A DNA stretch of 42,382 nucleotides from Parastagonospora avenae f. sp. tritici 18332-5. Its lineage: Eukaryota > Ascomycota > Dothideomycetes > Pleosporales > Phaeosphaeriaceae. The stretch spans positions 1 through 42,382 of the forward strand of contig JAFJTR010000143.1 in the NCBI GenBank assembly GCA_022559985.1, given 5' to 3'. Of this stretch, positions 10,563 to 20,275 are shown piece after piece; the first letter of the stretch is position 1; each line of letters opens with the position of its first letter. Position numbers and translations under genes: made by a program. The notes under the pieces were generated by a model. That model saw only the letters and a program-made list of their open reading frames with translations, was not told the DNA's origin and searched no databases.

Positions 10563-11149
10563 AGGAGAGAGGTTCTTTGGAAGTATTCCAGCGCGTTCGC
10601 GTTAGTTACTGCAGGTTGTCAACTACGACGGAAAGTGAACAAGGGTATCTGATAGCCCGAAGCTAAACACAGTATCACCACGCTTCGATTGTGACAGCAA
10701 GGCCCTGCGTATAGCCCCAGGCAACCTGGTCGCTTTCCGTCGTAGGTGAGAACCTGCAGTAGGGTGATAGGCGCTTTGGATTTCCAGGAGAGGTCCAGTT
10801 GGGTTTTTCCAGACATGGCATGCTTGCGACTTTCGATATGGTGCATATGTATTGCAAGACTGCCATAAGCGGTCAAATTCTGAATCTAGTTTTCTTTCCA
10901 TAGATTACATCTGCAGTAGTCCGAAGTGATCTTGGCGTGTTTGTGCAGTCTTCAGTCTGGTGTGCGAAAGCTATCGGGGCATGCCGGAGAAAGGAAGGTG
11001 CGACCTTGGCGGCAAAGAGTCCCGCGGCCGAGCTTTGGTTTTTGAGCTTTGCGCGACACTCACTCTTTAGCCCTCGACCACCTCGACGAACAGCTACAAC
11101 ATTGCCTGTAGCTCCAATTGGGTAGCAGGAGTTATTCCACATATCCAGC

Positions 11150-12455
11150 ATGTTGGCAGCACGAACTTTCGCCTCACCCGCGCGGCAATGCCTCCGCCAG
11201 GCTAGCCGCACCTCGAGATGGGCGCCCGCGCTATCACAGGTGAGCTTCAACGTCACTGCGACCTGTTGCAACCGCCGCCACACATGGACGGCGGTGCAGA
11301 CGTGAATGACATCAGCTGACTTGCAGTGTCAGGCCTCCATCCGCACCTACGCCGACGAGGTGGCCAAGTTCCACGGAATCAAGGGCAGCGACGGCAAGTA
11401 CAGCGTCACTCTCATTGAGGGCGACGGTATTGGCCCCGAGATTGCGCAGTCGGTCAAGGACATCTACTCGGCCGCAAACGTCCCAATCAAGTGGGAGTCA
11501 GTCGATGTCACCCCCCGCCTGAACGAGGACGGCAAGACGGTCATCCCCGACGCAGCCATCCAGAGCGTCGAGAAGAACCTGGTCGCGCTCAAGGGCCCTC
11601 TCGCAACCCCCATCGGCAAGGGCCACGTCTCCCTTAACCTGACGCTGCGCCGTACCTTCAACCTGTTCGCCAACGTGCGACCGTGCAGATCCATCGCCGG
11701 CTACAAGACGCCCTACGACGACGTCGACACCGTCCTGATCCGCGAGAACACCGAGGGCGAATACTCGGGCATTGAGCACGTTGTTGTTGACGGCGTCGTG
11801 CAGAGCATCAAGCTCATCACCCGCGAGGCTTCGGAGCGCGTTCTGCGATATGCCTTCCAGCACGCCCGCGACATTGGCAGGAAGAAGGTTCGCGCTGTGC
11901 ACAAGGCCACCATCATGAAGATGTCCGACGGTCTGTTCCTCAGCACCGCCCGCGAGCTGTCCAAGGAGTTCCCCGACATTGAGTTTGACGCCGAGTTGCT
12001 AGACAACACCTGCCTGAAGATGGTCACTGACCCCACTCCCTACAACGACAAGGTCCTTGTCATGCCCAACCTGTACGGAGACATTCTGTCGGATATGTGC
12101 GCTGGTCTCATTGGCGGTCTTGGTCTGACCCCATCTGGAAACATTGGTGACAAGTGCTCCATCTTCGAGGCTGTCCACGGTTCTGCACCCGACATTGCGG
12201 GCAAGCAGCTTGCCAACCCAACTGCGCTCCTGCTCAGCTCCATCATGATGTTGCGCCACATGGGGCTCAACTCGGAAGCTGCCAACATTGAGCAGGCCAT
12301 CTTCAAGGTCCTCGCTGAGGGCAAGGTATGTTCTTGAATCAATTCTTATTTATCTCCAGCAGCTAACAAACATGTGACAGACCATCACCGGTGATCTTGG
12401 TGGCAAGTCTAAGACCTTCGAGTACGCCGACGCAGTCATCAAGGCATTGAAGTAG
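11150..12455 (+). CDS. idh2: NAD-dependent isocitrate dehydrogenase, catalytic subunit, mitochondrial (3 exons)
   Basis: Catalyses oxidative decarboxylation of isocitrate to 2-oxoglutarate with NAD in the TCA cycle, as a hetero-oligomer with the IDH1 regulatory subunit in the mitochondrial matrix. Exons are 11150-11239, 11327-12325 and 12381-12455, giving 387 residues; introns are 87 and 55 nt. Exon 1 encodes an Arg/Ala/Ser-rich presequence. Visible motifs are VTLIEGDGIGPEI near the N-terminus, LKGPLATPIGKGHVSLNLTLRR (isocitrate-binding Ser and Arg), RENTEGEYSGIEH with the catalytic Tyr, HKATIMK with the catalytic Lys, and NLYGDILSD with the metal-binding Asp residues. These intact active-site residues, and closer likeness to yeast Idh2 than Idh1, mark the catalytic subunit. 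The first acceptor is ambiguous (11326 or 11332, both in frame). Confidence 0.96.
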
Positions 12456-12848
12456 ATTTTGTGATTGGGATTATCAGCTCGAGAACTATGGGAAGGTAGC
12501 GCTTGCATACTGTGGACATGTAACAGTCATTGTACCATAGGCCGCCATTTCTGCTAAATATATGCGATTTACCTCTGAAGCTCATTGCGCTTACCTACAA
12601 CTGTTTCCATTGATGTGCGATATGTGAGACCTTCAATGCCCGCTAGGATGGGACCTGAATACTTGACAATTCACCGTGTGGAGTGAGGATTTGATTTCAA
12701 TCTCCGCATCTTATCTGATTGAATCTCAATTGCACGTGATAGCGTACCAATTGATCGACAACAATCTTCCGACTTCGAGTCAAGCTTCCCGCACCCGCAC
12801 GAGCAGTGAGCACCTCCGAAACCCAGGTGCACTACGCCTCAGAGCACT
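12456..12848. other. spacer between idh2 and IMP2 genes
   Basis: This 393-bp stretch must hold the idh2 3' untranslated region and the promoter and leader of the downstream peptidase gene. It has no further open frame or repeat that I can support. Confidence 0.5.
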
Positions 12849-13631
12849 ATGCCTTCTAAGCCTCGGATACGTGTCCCAGTCAGCGCTGCACCACCCGCGC
12901 GAGGTCGAGCCGCACAGAATCTATCCACGAAGCCCCCCACGCTTGCTGCCCAGACCACCACAACACCGCGCACCGCCTCTACAGTCCGGACAATACTGCG
13001 ATATGGCGTCTACGGTGTTACTGGCGTCTGCATGGGCCTTCTCATCCGCGACAACTTCTTTGACTTCGACAAAGTATCGGGTGCATCCATGGCACCGACC
13101 ATAAATCCCACTGTGCATGAGACTGGGAGAAGAGACGTGGTGTTTGTACGGCCTTACTTGCACGGTAGGGATAGCAATAATCCTTGGGGCATCGAAAGAG
13201 GCGACATCGTGACGTTTTGGAAACCGCACAAGCCCGAAGAGGTAGGATTGAAAAGAGTCATTGCGTTGGAAGGGGATACAGTCTACCCAAAGTCTGGAAG
13301 TCTGCTGAATGCAGCGACGAATCGATTAGCTGGTATGCCTGATGGCTTAGCTGACTCTGATCCGGACACGATTCTTTCTGGCAGAGAAGAGAAGGGAAAG
13401 GTGGTGGTGCCCTATGGACATGTATGGGTCGAAGGCGATAACTGGAGAAGCAGTTTGGACAGCAGAGACATCGGGCCAATAAGTAAGAGCTTGGTTATGG
13501 GAAAGGTAACTAGAATTTGGAGAGGGTGGGGCGAGTTTAGGGGCACTGAAGATAGCAGGACGCGGAAGGAAAAAGAAGGGGCTAGCAGAGTCAAGGAGGG
13601 GCGATGCGAGGTGCCGGGTGAGTTCTTGTAA
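12849..13631 (+). CDS. imp2: mitochondrial inner membrane peptidase subunit 2
   Basis: A 260-residue S26-family signal peptidase that removes sorting signals from proteins of the inner membrane and intermembrane space. The catalytic Ser80 lies in SGASMAPT and the general-base Lys135 in GLKRVIALEGD. The conserved box GHVWVEGDNWRSSLDSRDIGP (about residues 189-209) is typical of the Imp1/Imp2 group, and the longer insert and DSR-x-GP context fit Imp2. A basic, Ser/Thr/Pro-rich leader (1-47) is followed by a single membrane anchor at about 52-66. The C-terminal 35 residues are charged and variable. The gene follows idh2 on the same strand and ends 105 bp from the convergent dehydrogenase gene. 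No intron. Confidence 0.92.
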   Translation: MPSKPRIRVPVSAAPPARGRAAQNLSTKPPTLAAQTTTTPRTASTVRTILRYGVYGVTGVCMGLLIRDNFFDFDKVSGASMAPTINPTVHETGRRDVVFVRPYLHGRDSNNPWGIERGDIVTFWKPHKPEEVGLKRVIALEGDTVYPKSGSLLNAATNRLAGMPDGLADSDPDTILSGREEKGKVVVPYGHVWVEGDNWRSSLDSRDIGPISKSLVMGKVTRIWRGWGEFRGTEDSRTRKEKEGASRVKEGRCEVPGEFL

Positions 13632-13736
13632 CGAAGATGGAGAGTGTAAGGACAAGTTGTGCGGTGCAAGCAATACAGAGCTGGCATGTGGTACGTATGT
13701 ATGATGTTTATGCATTGCTCAGGATGCTAAAACATT

Positions 13737-14907
13737 TCAGGATGTACCAAACAACGTCTCGATCTCCCTACAAACGGCATCCGTGACGCCCTTGGTATCC
13801 TCACTTCCGCCCAGATCCTTCGTCTTACACCCGCTGGCGGTAACATTCTCGATCGCCTTCATGAGCCCATCCGCCGCCTTGTCCTCTCCTACCCACCTTA
13901 CCATTTCTGCAGCACTCCAGAACGCCCCAACAGGGTTCGCGATGCCTTTACCCGCAATATCCGGCGCCGATCCATGAATCGGCTCAAACATACTCGGGTT
14001 TTCCCTAGTCGGGTCTAGGTTTGAGCTTGGTGCAATTCCAATAGATCCAGACAGAGCAGCAGCCAAATCGGATAAGATATCAGCATGCAGGTTTGTGGCG
14101 ACAATAGTATCAAGCGACTTTGGCTGCAGAACCATACGCACAGTCATAGCGTCGACGAGCATTTTGTCAGTCGTAACGTCAGGATATTCCTTCCCCACCT
14201 CGTAGAAGATTTTGTCCCAAAACACCATGCCGTGGCGCTGGGCGTTGGACTTGGTCACCATGGTGAGATGCTTACGGGGTCGGGTGGCCGCGGTCTTGAA
14301 AGCGAAGTGGAATGTGCGTTCGAGGGCGACGCGGGAGAACTTGATGGGCGTCAGCAACAAGTATTAGTAGGGGAGTACGGGAACGCGGGGGTGCTAGACT
14401 CACAATGCTGACTTCGGTCGCAACAGCATGTGGGCTATCTTCATGACTTATACCTCCTTGTCCCGAGTACTCGCCCTCACTATTCTCGCGAATGATGATC
14501 CAATCTAAATCGCCAACTGCGCATCCATCCAATGGGCTTTTCGTACCAGGCAAGATTCGTGTGGGGCGGACGTTGACGTATTGATTCAATGCTTTTCGAA
14601 TAGGCAGGATCAAGCCCCAGAGTGAGATATGGTCTGGTACGTCGGGCCAGCCTACGGCGCCGAAATAGATTGCATCGAAGGCCTTGAGCTGGGCGAGGCC
14701 GTCAGGTGGCATGTACCATGCTCGTTCTAGGTAGTTCTTAGAAGACCAGTCGAAGGTGGTGAACTCGAATTCAAAGCCGCCGATGGCCTTTGCGAGGGCG
14801 TTCAAGACTTCAGTGGCGGCGTCTGTGATATCGACGCCGATGCCATCGCCAGGGATACAGGCAATGCGATGTATCTTGCCGCCGACTTGATGGATGTGTG
14901 ACGGCAT
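13737..14907 (-). CDS. D-malate / tartrate dehydrogenase family enzyme (2 exons)
   Basis: A member of the isocitrate/isopropylmalate dehydrogenase superfamily closest to tartrate dehydrogenase/decarboxylase and D-malate dehydrogenase (decarboxylating), which oxidise 2-hydroxy acids with NAD and a divalent metal. Exons, in transcript order, are 14907-14404 and 14339-13737, with a 64-nt phase-0 intron, giving 368 residues. Motifs: IACIPGDGIGVDIT at the N-terminus, RENSEGEYSGQGG with the catalytic Tyr, VTKSNAQ with the catalytic Lys, NLHADILSDLAAA with metal-binding Asp, and FEPIHGSAPDIAGKG for NAD binding. The spacing and the GQGG after the Tyr motif separate it from 3-isopropylmalate dehydrogenase. 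No presequence is evident, so it is probably cytosolic. The exact substrate (D-malate, tartrate or a related diacid) cannot be read from sequence. Confidence 0.9.
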
Positions 14908-15296
14908 GTTGGCTGCTGAGGATGACAGGCAGCGACGAATTCCTGGAGCTTTTATGTTTCCGTCGTGTGCTCAAAAACGTCGAGACTTTGATAGCTCACC
15001 CGCACATTCATTCTCCGGGCAAGATGCAGCCATCTGAAGACGACCCGACCCGTACACCTCCGACTTCCTCCACTGTGCGTCATGCCTGTTCGGTCATAGC
15101 CCTTGGAGAAGACCCTTGATGTTGCATTCGTGGTCGCACCTACCCCGCGGGCCCGCGCTAGGAGCTGCTGCCCCACTTACTGCACGCGCGTGCTGCACCT
15201 CACCGCCTAGGAACACTTCACTTGTTGCTGAAGCTTGACAACAATTCACTCTTCACATACATCGCCTTTACCATATCTCCGCATTACGCAATCACA
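14908..15296. promoter_or_regulatory. divergent promoter region
   Basis: This 389-bp interval separates the ATGs of the minus-strand dehydrogenase and the plus-strand glycolipid transfer protein, so it must contain both promoters and leaders. The GLTP-proximal end is C/T-rich with CA-rich leader sequence directly before the ATG. I see no defined operator. Confidence 0.5.
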
Positions 15297-16072
15297 ATGG
15301 CAGCAGCATATCCTCCTGGCGGCACCTTCTTCGACACTGTCAAGAAGAGCTTCGTCGATGTCCCCGTTGATGCTTCCAAGGACAATGCCATCTCGACGAC
15401 TGAGTTTCTCGAGGCTGCAGAGAGCTTGACCACCCTTTTCGGTAGGCCTACAAGCTGCTGTGACATGAATTGAAGCTAATGTTGGCAGATGTCTTGGGCT
15501 CAGCAGCGTTCAAGCCCGTGAAGAATGACATGACGGGCAACATCAAGGTAGGCCCACATAGAGACAGAGCTATATGACGGGATGCACAATGATTGACATG
15601 ATGCAGAAAATCCGTGATCGCCAGCTGACCGCACCAACCCTGTCAGAAACTCTCCAGGACCTCGTCCTCAACGAGCTCAAGGAGAAGAAGCACACGGCCA
15701 CTGAGGGTCTGGTATGGCTGAACCGGTATATGCCTTCCCTGCCATCCCCCATCTACAGTCACTGACAGAACAACTAGCGGCCTCGACTTCACCGCCCAAG
15801 CCCTCCGTCACAACATCACCAACCCGTCCAAGGAACTCGCCGACTCCTTCCGCGATGCGTACGGCAACACCCTCAAGCCACACCACTCCTTCATCGTGAA
15901 GCCCATCTTCAGCGCTGCTATGAGTGCTACGCCCTACAGAAAGGATTTCTACAAGAAGCTGGGCGACGACGACACAAAGGTACAGGCCGAGCTGGAGAAG
16001 TGGCTTGCCGGCCTTGAGCAGGATATTGCCATCCTAAACCAGTTCTTGGCACGGAAGGAGGCCAAATGGTAG
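15297..16072 (+). CDS. glycolipid transfer protein, HET-C2 type (4 exons)
   Basis: A cytosolic lipid-transfer protein of the GLTP fold that moves glycosphingolipids between membranes; the Podospora homolog HET-C is also a heterokaryon-incompatibility determinant. Exons are 15297-15441, 15489-15547, 15607-15725 and 15778-16072; introns are 47, 59 and 52 nt, and the spliced product is 205 residues, the usual family length. The sugar headgroup recognition residues are visible: Asp62, Asn66 and Lys69 in DMTGNIKK, Trp105 in VWLNRGL, and the His pair at about 143-144 in KPHHSF. The aromatic C-terminus (KEAKW) is also typical. Whether this allele controls vegetative incompatibility cannot be told from one sequence. 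Confidence 0.93.
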
Positions 16073-16253
16073 AAGGATAAATCCATTGCAAAATCAAAAG
16101 TCGTCTCATGGATCACAATCACTCACTGTCCAGCCACAATGTCCCATGTTGAATGCCCACAATGTCGTCACGCAAAGCAAATACACATGCCTCCAATCCA
16201 AACTTCCCATCCGATCTCTAGACTCTCCCAGTTACACTATTGTCACACAGAAG

Positions 16254-16976
16254 ATGCACTTTACCACAACTTTCACTGCCTTTGCCGTCCTCTCAGGCAC
16301 CATGTCGCATCCAACGGCCCAAGTGCCTGCTCAGCACAACTGCACAGACACTGTTCAGACGATGCCGACCCATTGCAATACGACAAATACAGTTCGGGTG
16401 GGATGGGGACGGTGCATTCGGTTGGTTGTTGTTGTCTGCAGTGCGTTCGTCACACTGTACTCGTCCGCCATGATGGCCATAATCTTACTTTGCCCGATGA
16501 GCACAGTTGCACAAAGATTGAGCACCATCCGACTGGCTGCTGTTGCTCACACTGTCTGTGCAAGCATCCAGCCGATTGCACTTGTTCCATGTGCAACGTG
16601 CAACGCGTAACGCCTGCATGGCAACAACTGCACAGGCCATCACAACGCGTCCTTAGCTGGTCAAAACAGTTCTGATACCAATATCACTTTCACTCACAAG
16701 TCTTTCGATCATGGTTTCTTTGCCGACACGTATATCCCCGACAATCCCCCATCTCGCAACAAGACTATCGCAGCCATTAGCATAGCCGCTGCAGCATCTT
16801 CTCTCATTGCCATCTTCGCCATCATCTTCGTATGTGTGAAGCGTCGTCGTAGCCTGACGAAGGCCTCAGCCAAAGGCAAAGGTAAAGCTACTGAGATGGA
16901 TAGACTGGCGGTGCGGGTTGAAGGTGATTGTGAGCTTGCGCAGCAATTCTTCACTGTGGGCGAGATTAGAGGGTAG
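16254..16976 (+). CDS. N-glycosylated type-I membrane protein, exon structure unresolved
   Basis: The start at 16254 opens a signal peptide (MHFTTTFTAFAVLSG and onward) followed by sequons NCT and NTT. From about 16611 the same frame reads a sequon-rich stretch (NNCTGHHNAS, then NSS and NIT), a transmembrane helix (TIAAISIAAAASSLIAIFAII, about 16762-16830), a basic stop-transfer (VKRRRS) and a cytoplasmic tail ending at TAG 16974-16976. A TAA at 16608 and the poor sequence between require at least one intron. One candidate is 16392-16441 (GTTCGG to CTGCAG, 50 nt), which moves into a Cys/His-rich frame (GCCCSHCLCKH). The second junction is not settled. No known domain; the Cys-rich ectodomain could bind metal or be disulfide-bonded. 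Confidence 0.5.
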
Positions 16977-17540
16977 ACCAAGTCGGATCCGCTGATGAGG
17001 GAGCGGAGTGGTGTGGATCTAGGCAGCCGGGGTTGATTTCTCAGCCTGTCGTTTTTGGCTATGCATGGTGCTTGTTCGATGAATGAAATTGTGTAGATTG
17101 TGATGTGGTGTAGCCATGTCTTGATCACCCTCTCTAAATGTTTGTATATTCTGTTGATTCCAAAAGCAATATGTGTTGTCATGCCAGGCAAAATTGGGCT
17201 ACGATCGGAGTAGCTATAATCTCAATCTATCGCTTTACTGTGTATCCTCGAATCCACGTCTTCATCATTTTTTTTTTCACACGACTCTATGGTCCGCGCA
17301 GGTGTACAGATATCATCGAGGTGTGCTTTAATGGTCCACAACATTTATAGGTTTTTGGTCCTCTAGTATATGTGTACCAATTCACTAGCATCGTGCACTC
17401 ATGTAGCCAGGGTATCTTAGCAGCTCTATGCTCCGTATGATAGCACAACAAGTTAAATCTGCCAATGAATGCTTCATTGAATGTTTCCCCGTTAAACTTT
17501 CCACACGCTCTCGTATCCGGTCACAACCTTGGAACCAAAC
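16977..17540. other. spacer with no recognised gene
   Basis: A 564-bp interval between two plus-strand membrane-protein genes. It is relatively T-rich near 17260-17280 (a run of nine or more T). No coding region or RNA gene is supported. Confidence 0.45.
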
Positions 17541-18035
17541 ATGATGGTACTCACCAAAAACATGCTGACCGTGTTAATGTTTACAACACAGGCTTCAACG
17601 CACCCGCATCACCTATCTAACGAACAAGCCGCTGTCTCAAATGACACCGTTGTGTGGCGCAAGACTAGCGTTCATCGCTACTACAGTAATAGCTCTCAAT
17701 TGCTTCAGTGCAGCACAAACATTACAACACTCTTGCCCGAGTACTCCGGATATCGATCACAATCGAACCTGACGATGCCTTGCAATCACACTCAAAGTGT
17801 CCAGCTATTAGACACTGACGAGTCTCCTAGAAGTACTACTTTTGCCAAGGTTGTGTACATAGCCTGCTTTGTTTTTGGTATGATTGGCTTACTCATGCTG
17901 ATGATTATGTTAGTCACGCAATTTCTGGTGAAGCATTGTACTGGCAGTAGGGCCAAGCAAAATTCAAAGAATAGGCGGGCCTCACACGCTTCTGCAGATT
18001 CGGAAAAGCTTGAGACGTGGAAGGAGGTGGGATAG
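17541..18035 (+). CDS. small N-glycosylated type-I membrane protein
   Basis: The 164-residue product begins with a hydrophobic leader (residues 1-18, MMVLTKNMLTVLMFTTQA). A lumenal domain of about 80 residues follows with five potential N-glycosylation sites (NDT, NSS, NIT, NLT, NHT) and two cysteines. A single transmembrane helix lies at about 104-130 (VVYIACFVFGMIGLLMLMIM), and a short basic tail (about 131-164) contains RAKQNSKNRR. This is the same plan as the preceding gene at 16254, with which it may form a diverged tandem pair, though no clear sequence identity is visible. The open frame begins earlier at a TTG; the ATG at 17541 is the first usable start. No family recognised. Confidence 0.6.
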   Translation: MMVLTKNMLTVLMFTTQASTHPHHLSNEQAAVSNDTVVWRKTSVHRYYSNSSQLLQCSTNITTLLPEYSGYRSQSNLTMPCNHTQSVQLLDTDESPRSTTFAKVVYIACFVFGMIGLLMLMIMLVTQFLVKHCTGSRAKQNSKNRRASHASADSEKLETWKEVG

Positions 18036-18273
18036 AGAAAGAGTGTACCTCGAGATGACATCCCCAGCTAGTATGGCTACAGTTAGCAGCAAAGGGACAG
18101 CGAAAGATATCATTGAAAATGTCATTGTGATGAACAAATGTAATTGATGCAAGATGTCGACTCCATCTAAGAACAGCTCTTCCGACCTGAAGATACACGC
18201 ATGCGCATTCGTCCCAGTGAAACTCTAATACTGATACCCTAACGCCAGCCCAATGCATCATTCCCAATCAAGA

Positions 18274-19956
18274 CTATGTTGATTTCCGACTCTTTACGTC
18301 CTCCATCTCCTCCAACATAACTTTATTGAACTGCTCCCAGCCGTCCAGATAGACATGATGTCCAGCTTTGTTTATAATGATGACCTTGGCATCACCCTGG
18401 TCCTTCTTCTTCTCCTCTGCCGACAGAAGCGCACGCTCTTGCTTGATCTTCTCTTGGGCTGCATAGCCACCTGCAACATCCATCCAGTCGTTCTCGCCGT
18501 ACATGAAGACGATTGGGATACCATTTTCTCTTGGGCCAGATTGCGAAGCATCAGCAGTGGTCGCAGAGGGTGATTGAATGTGTTGCCTTCCCACGCCCTG
18601 AATGCGGCGGATCAACGGACTGCGAGCAAAAGCGCCGGGAGCGAGCAAGTATGCCAATGCATATTCAGAGGATCCGCGCTGGCGAAAGAGGGCGTAACTA
18701 TAGTCGTGAAGCGCTTGTGCCTCTTCCTCTGGCAACATGGAGAAACGCCTAGACGTCCAGCCAGACACGAGACGGGGCCCGAGTGGTCCGCTCCAGCGCA
18801 CGAATGTAAAGGGCGAGACCATGTTTGCTTCCCAAAGGTAGTATAGCCAGCCGGGTAGACGTCGGCGGGGCGGATCTTTGGCGGGAGCGTTCTCCTTCTT
18901 CTTTCGCTGGTTCATGAAGTTGTTGTTGTCAGCGGTGGAGGGCTTGACGCCATTTTGGATTTCCGAGGCGTCCTGGGTAAATTCGTTGGCCATAGTGGAA
19001 TCCTGGGGATCCGGCATCTCTTCGTTTACGGCATAGGGGTCCTCGGGAATGCCCACCGGGCTCGCGAGTATGAGCTTGTTGAGGTGTCCCGGATACTTCA
19101 AAGCATAGGCGACTGCCAGATAGCCTCCCAGACTGTGTCCAAGCAGAGTGAACTTTTCGATGCCGCGCTTCACACGCCACTCCTCGAGCGCGTCGATGAA
19201 CCACGACTCAGACTCGTCGATTTTGCCCTGCTTGTCCTTGGCGTGGATTTTGAAGTTGGGCCTGCTGCTGCGTCCCATGCCCAGCAGGTCGAGAGCGTAC
19301 ACCTTCCAGCCCTCAGCGCGCGAGAGTGACTCGAAGTTGCGGTAAAAAAAACCCAGCCCTGCTCCATACCCGTGTATCATTACTAGATTTTCGTCGACGT
19401 CTTCGCCCAGGCGCTCGATGGAGAACTCGTTGAGGGCGCGTCCCTTGCCACTCAGCTCGACCATCTGCGAGTTCCAGCGGCGCGGGCCATAGGGATCCGT
19501 GGCGCTGTCTGTCGTGGTGTGCGCTTCGGGGCTCTTGGGTGGCGCGGAAGGGTCTGCCTCTCCCGCGCTTGTATCGGTGTGGGTGGGAGGCTGTTGGAGG
19601 TGTGGGATGAAGGACAGCACGCGGTGTTCAGTCGCCATGGGGCTGTGACCTTGCCACCACTGTGAAAACCCATCAGAGGCACTCAAGGGAAACCAGCGAG
19701 AGATCTTCCCTGCCTCCTGGCCCTGCTGCTGCTCCTGTGCCCGCTGGCTCGCCAGTATCGCTTTCTGTCCGCCTGCGCCCTCGTTCGCGGCGTCGTTTCC
19801 CTCTTGTGCAGCCATGGTCGCGTTGCTCTTACTACCCTCGATGCGGATCGGCGCGCTGCTCAGACTCAGGCCTATGTAGCTGGCGCCCCCGAATCCCGCT
19901 GCTTTCTGGATGGCGCTCGTTGCGCGCGGTCGGGCCTGGAGATACAAGCGCAGCAT
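18274..19956 (-). CDS. alpha/beta hydrolase, CLD1/ABHD4-like lipase, probably mitochondrial
   Basis: A 560-residue hydrolase of the CLD1/ICT1/ABHD4-5 group. Yeast Cld1 is a mitochondrial cardiolipin deacylase that prepares cardiolipin for remodelling. Visible are the oxyanion-hole HGYGAG (about 195-200), the strand YALDLLGMGRSSRP, the nucleophile Ser275 in GHSLGG, VFMYGENDWMD near the acid residue, and GHHVYLDGW with His at about 533-534, which also forms the H-x4-D pattern of this group. The N-terminus is Arg/Ser-rich and lacks acidic residues (MLRLYLQARPRATSAIQ), like a mitochondrial presequence. A long low-complexity linker (about 48-160, Gln/Pro/Thr/Ser) is inserted before the fold, and a second insert follows LASPVGIPEDP. 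The frame is open upstream only from a GTG, so ATG 19956 is used. Confidence 0.85.
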   Translation of the reverse strand: MLRLYLQARPRATSAIQKAAGFGGASYIGLSLSSAPIRIEGSKSNATMAAQEGNDAANEGAGGQKAILASQRAQEQQQGQEAGKISRWFPLSASDGFSQWWQGHSPMATEHRVLSFIPHLQQPPTHTDTSAGEADPSAPPKSPEAHTTTDSATDPYGPRRWNSQMVELSGKGRALNEFSIERLGEDVDENLVMIHGYGAGLGFFYRNFESLSRAEGWKVYALDLLGMGRSSRPNFKIHAKDKQGKIDESESWFIDALEEWRVKRGIEKFTLLGHSLGGYLAVAYALKYPGHLNKLILASPVGIPEDPYAVNEEMPDPQDSTMANEFTQDASEIQNGVKPSTADNNNFMNQRKKKENAPAKDPPRRRLPGWLYYLWEANMVSPFTFVRWSGPLGPRLVSGWTSRRFSMLPEEEAQALHDYSYALFRQRGSSEYALAYLLAPGAFARSPLIRRIQGVGRQHIQSPSATTADASQSGPRENGIPIVFMYGENDWMDVAGGYAAQEKIKQERALLSAEEKKKDQGDAKVIIINKAGHHVYLDGWEQFNKVMLEEMEDVKSRKST

Positions 19957-20213
19957 GCGCCACGAGCGGGAGTGGATTGGAGATATCGTGGCGGTGGTCA
20001 AAGTCGCAAACACCCCAGGAGAGCCCCCGAGGCGTTGTGCTGCGACACGTTCTGATTATGTATGGATTTGTGCTGACGTAGTCATTTCGGGCGCTGCGAA
20101 GACTGGTGCGAGGGTCGCGGAGATAAGGATCATAAGCTCACTTGCACCTTGCCTTGTCCGTTGCTCGTCCCGGACCAGGACGTCTCGGACGCCGGTTGAA
20201 GAGGAACATATAC

Positions 20214-20268
20214 TCACTTCAGATTCAGTGCATTTGGCTACGTCAGGCAAATAGCGGCATGTGACTCT
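20214..20268 (+). repeat. 55-bp direct repeat, left copy
   Basis: This sequence recurs in the same orientation at 24135-24189, with 51 of 55 identical positions. All four differences are G/A transitions. The copy begins TCACTTCAG and ends GCGGCATGTGACTCT, and includes GCTACGTCAGGCA, which contains a CRE-like TACGTCA. It lies just upstream of the orphan open frame that becomes open at 20276. Confidence 0.85.
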
Positions 20269-20275
20269 CTAGTGA

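Noticed and set aside
11498..11902. 134-codon minus-strand frame inside idh2
   Set aside because: It lies opposite a fully conserved enzyme frame; a coding shadow caused by GC-rich third positions.
20214..20268. Repeat copy considered as a tRNA gene because of GGTTCA-like sequence in the other copy
   Set aside because: No acceptor-stem pairing, no anticodon arm, and the complement strand does not fold as a cloverleaf by eye.
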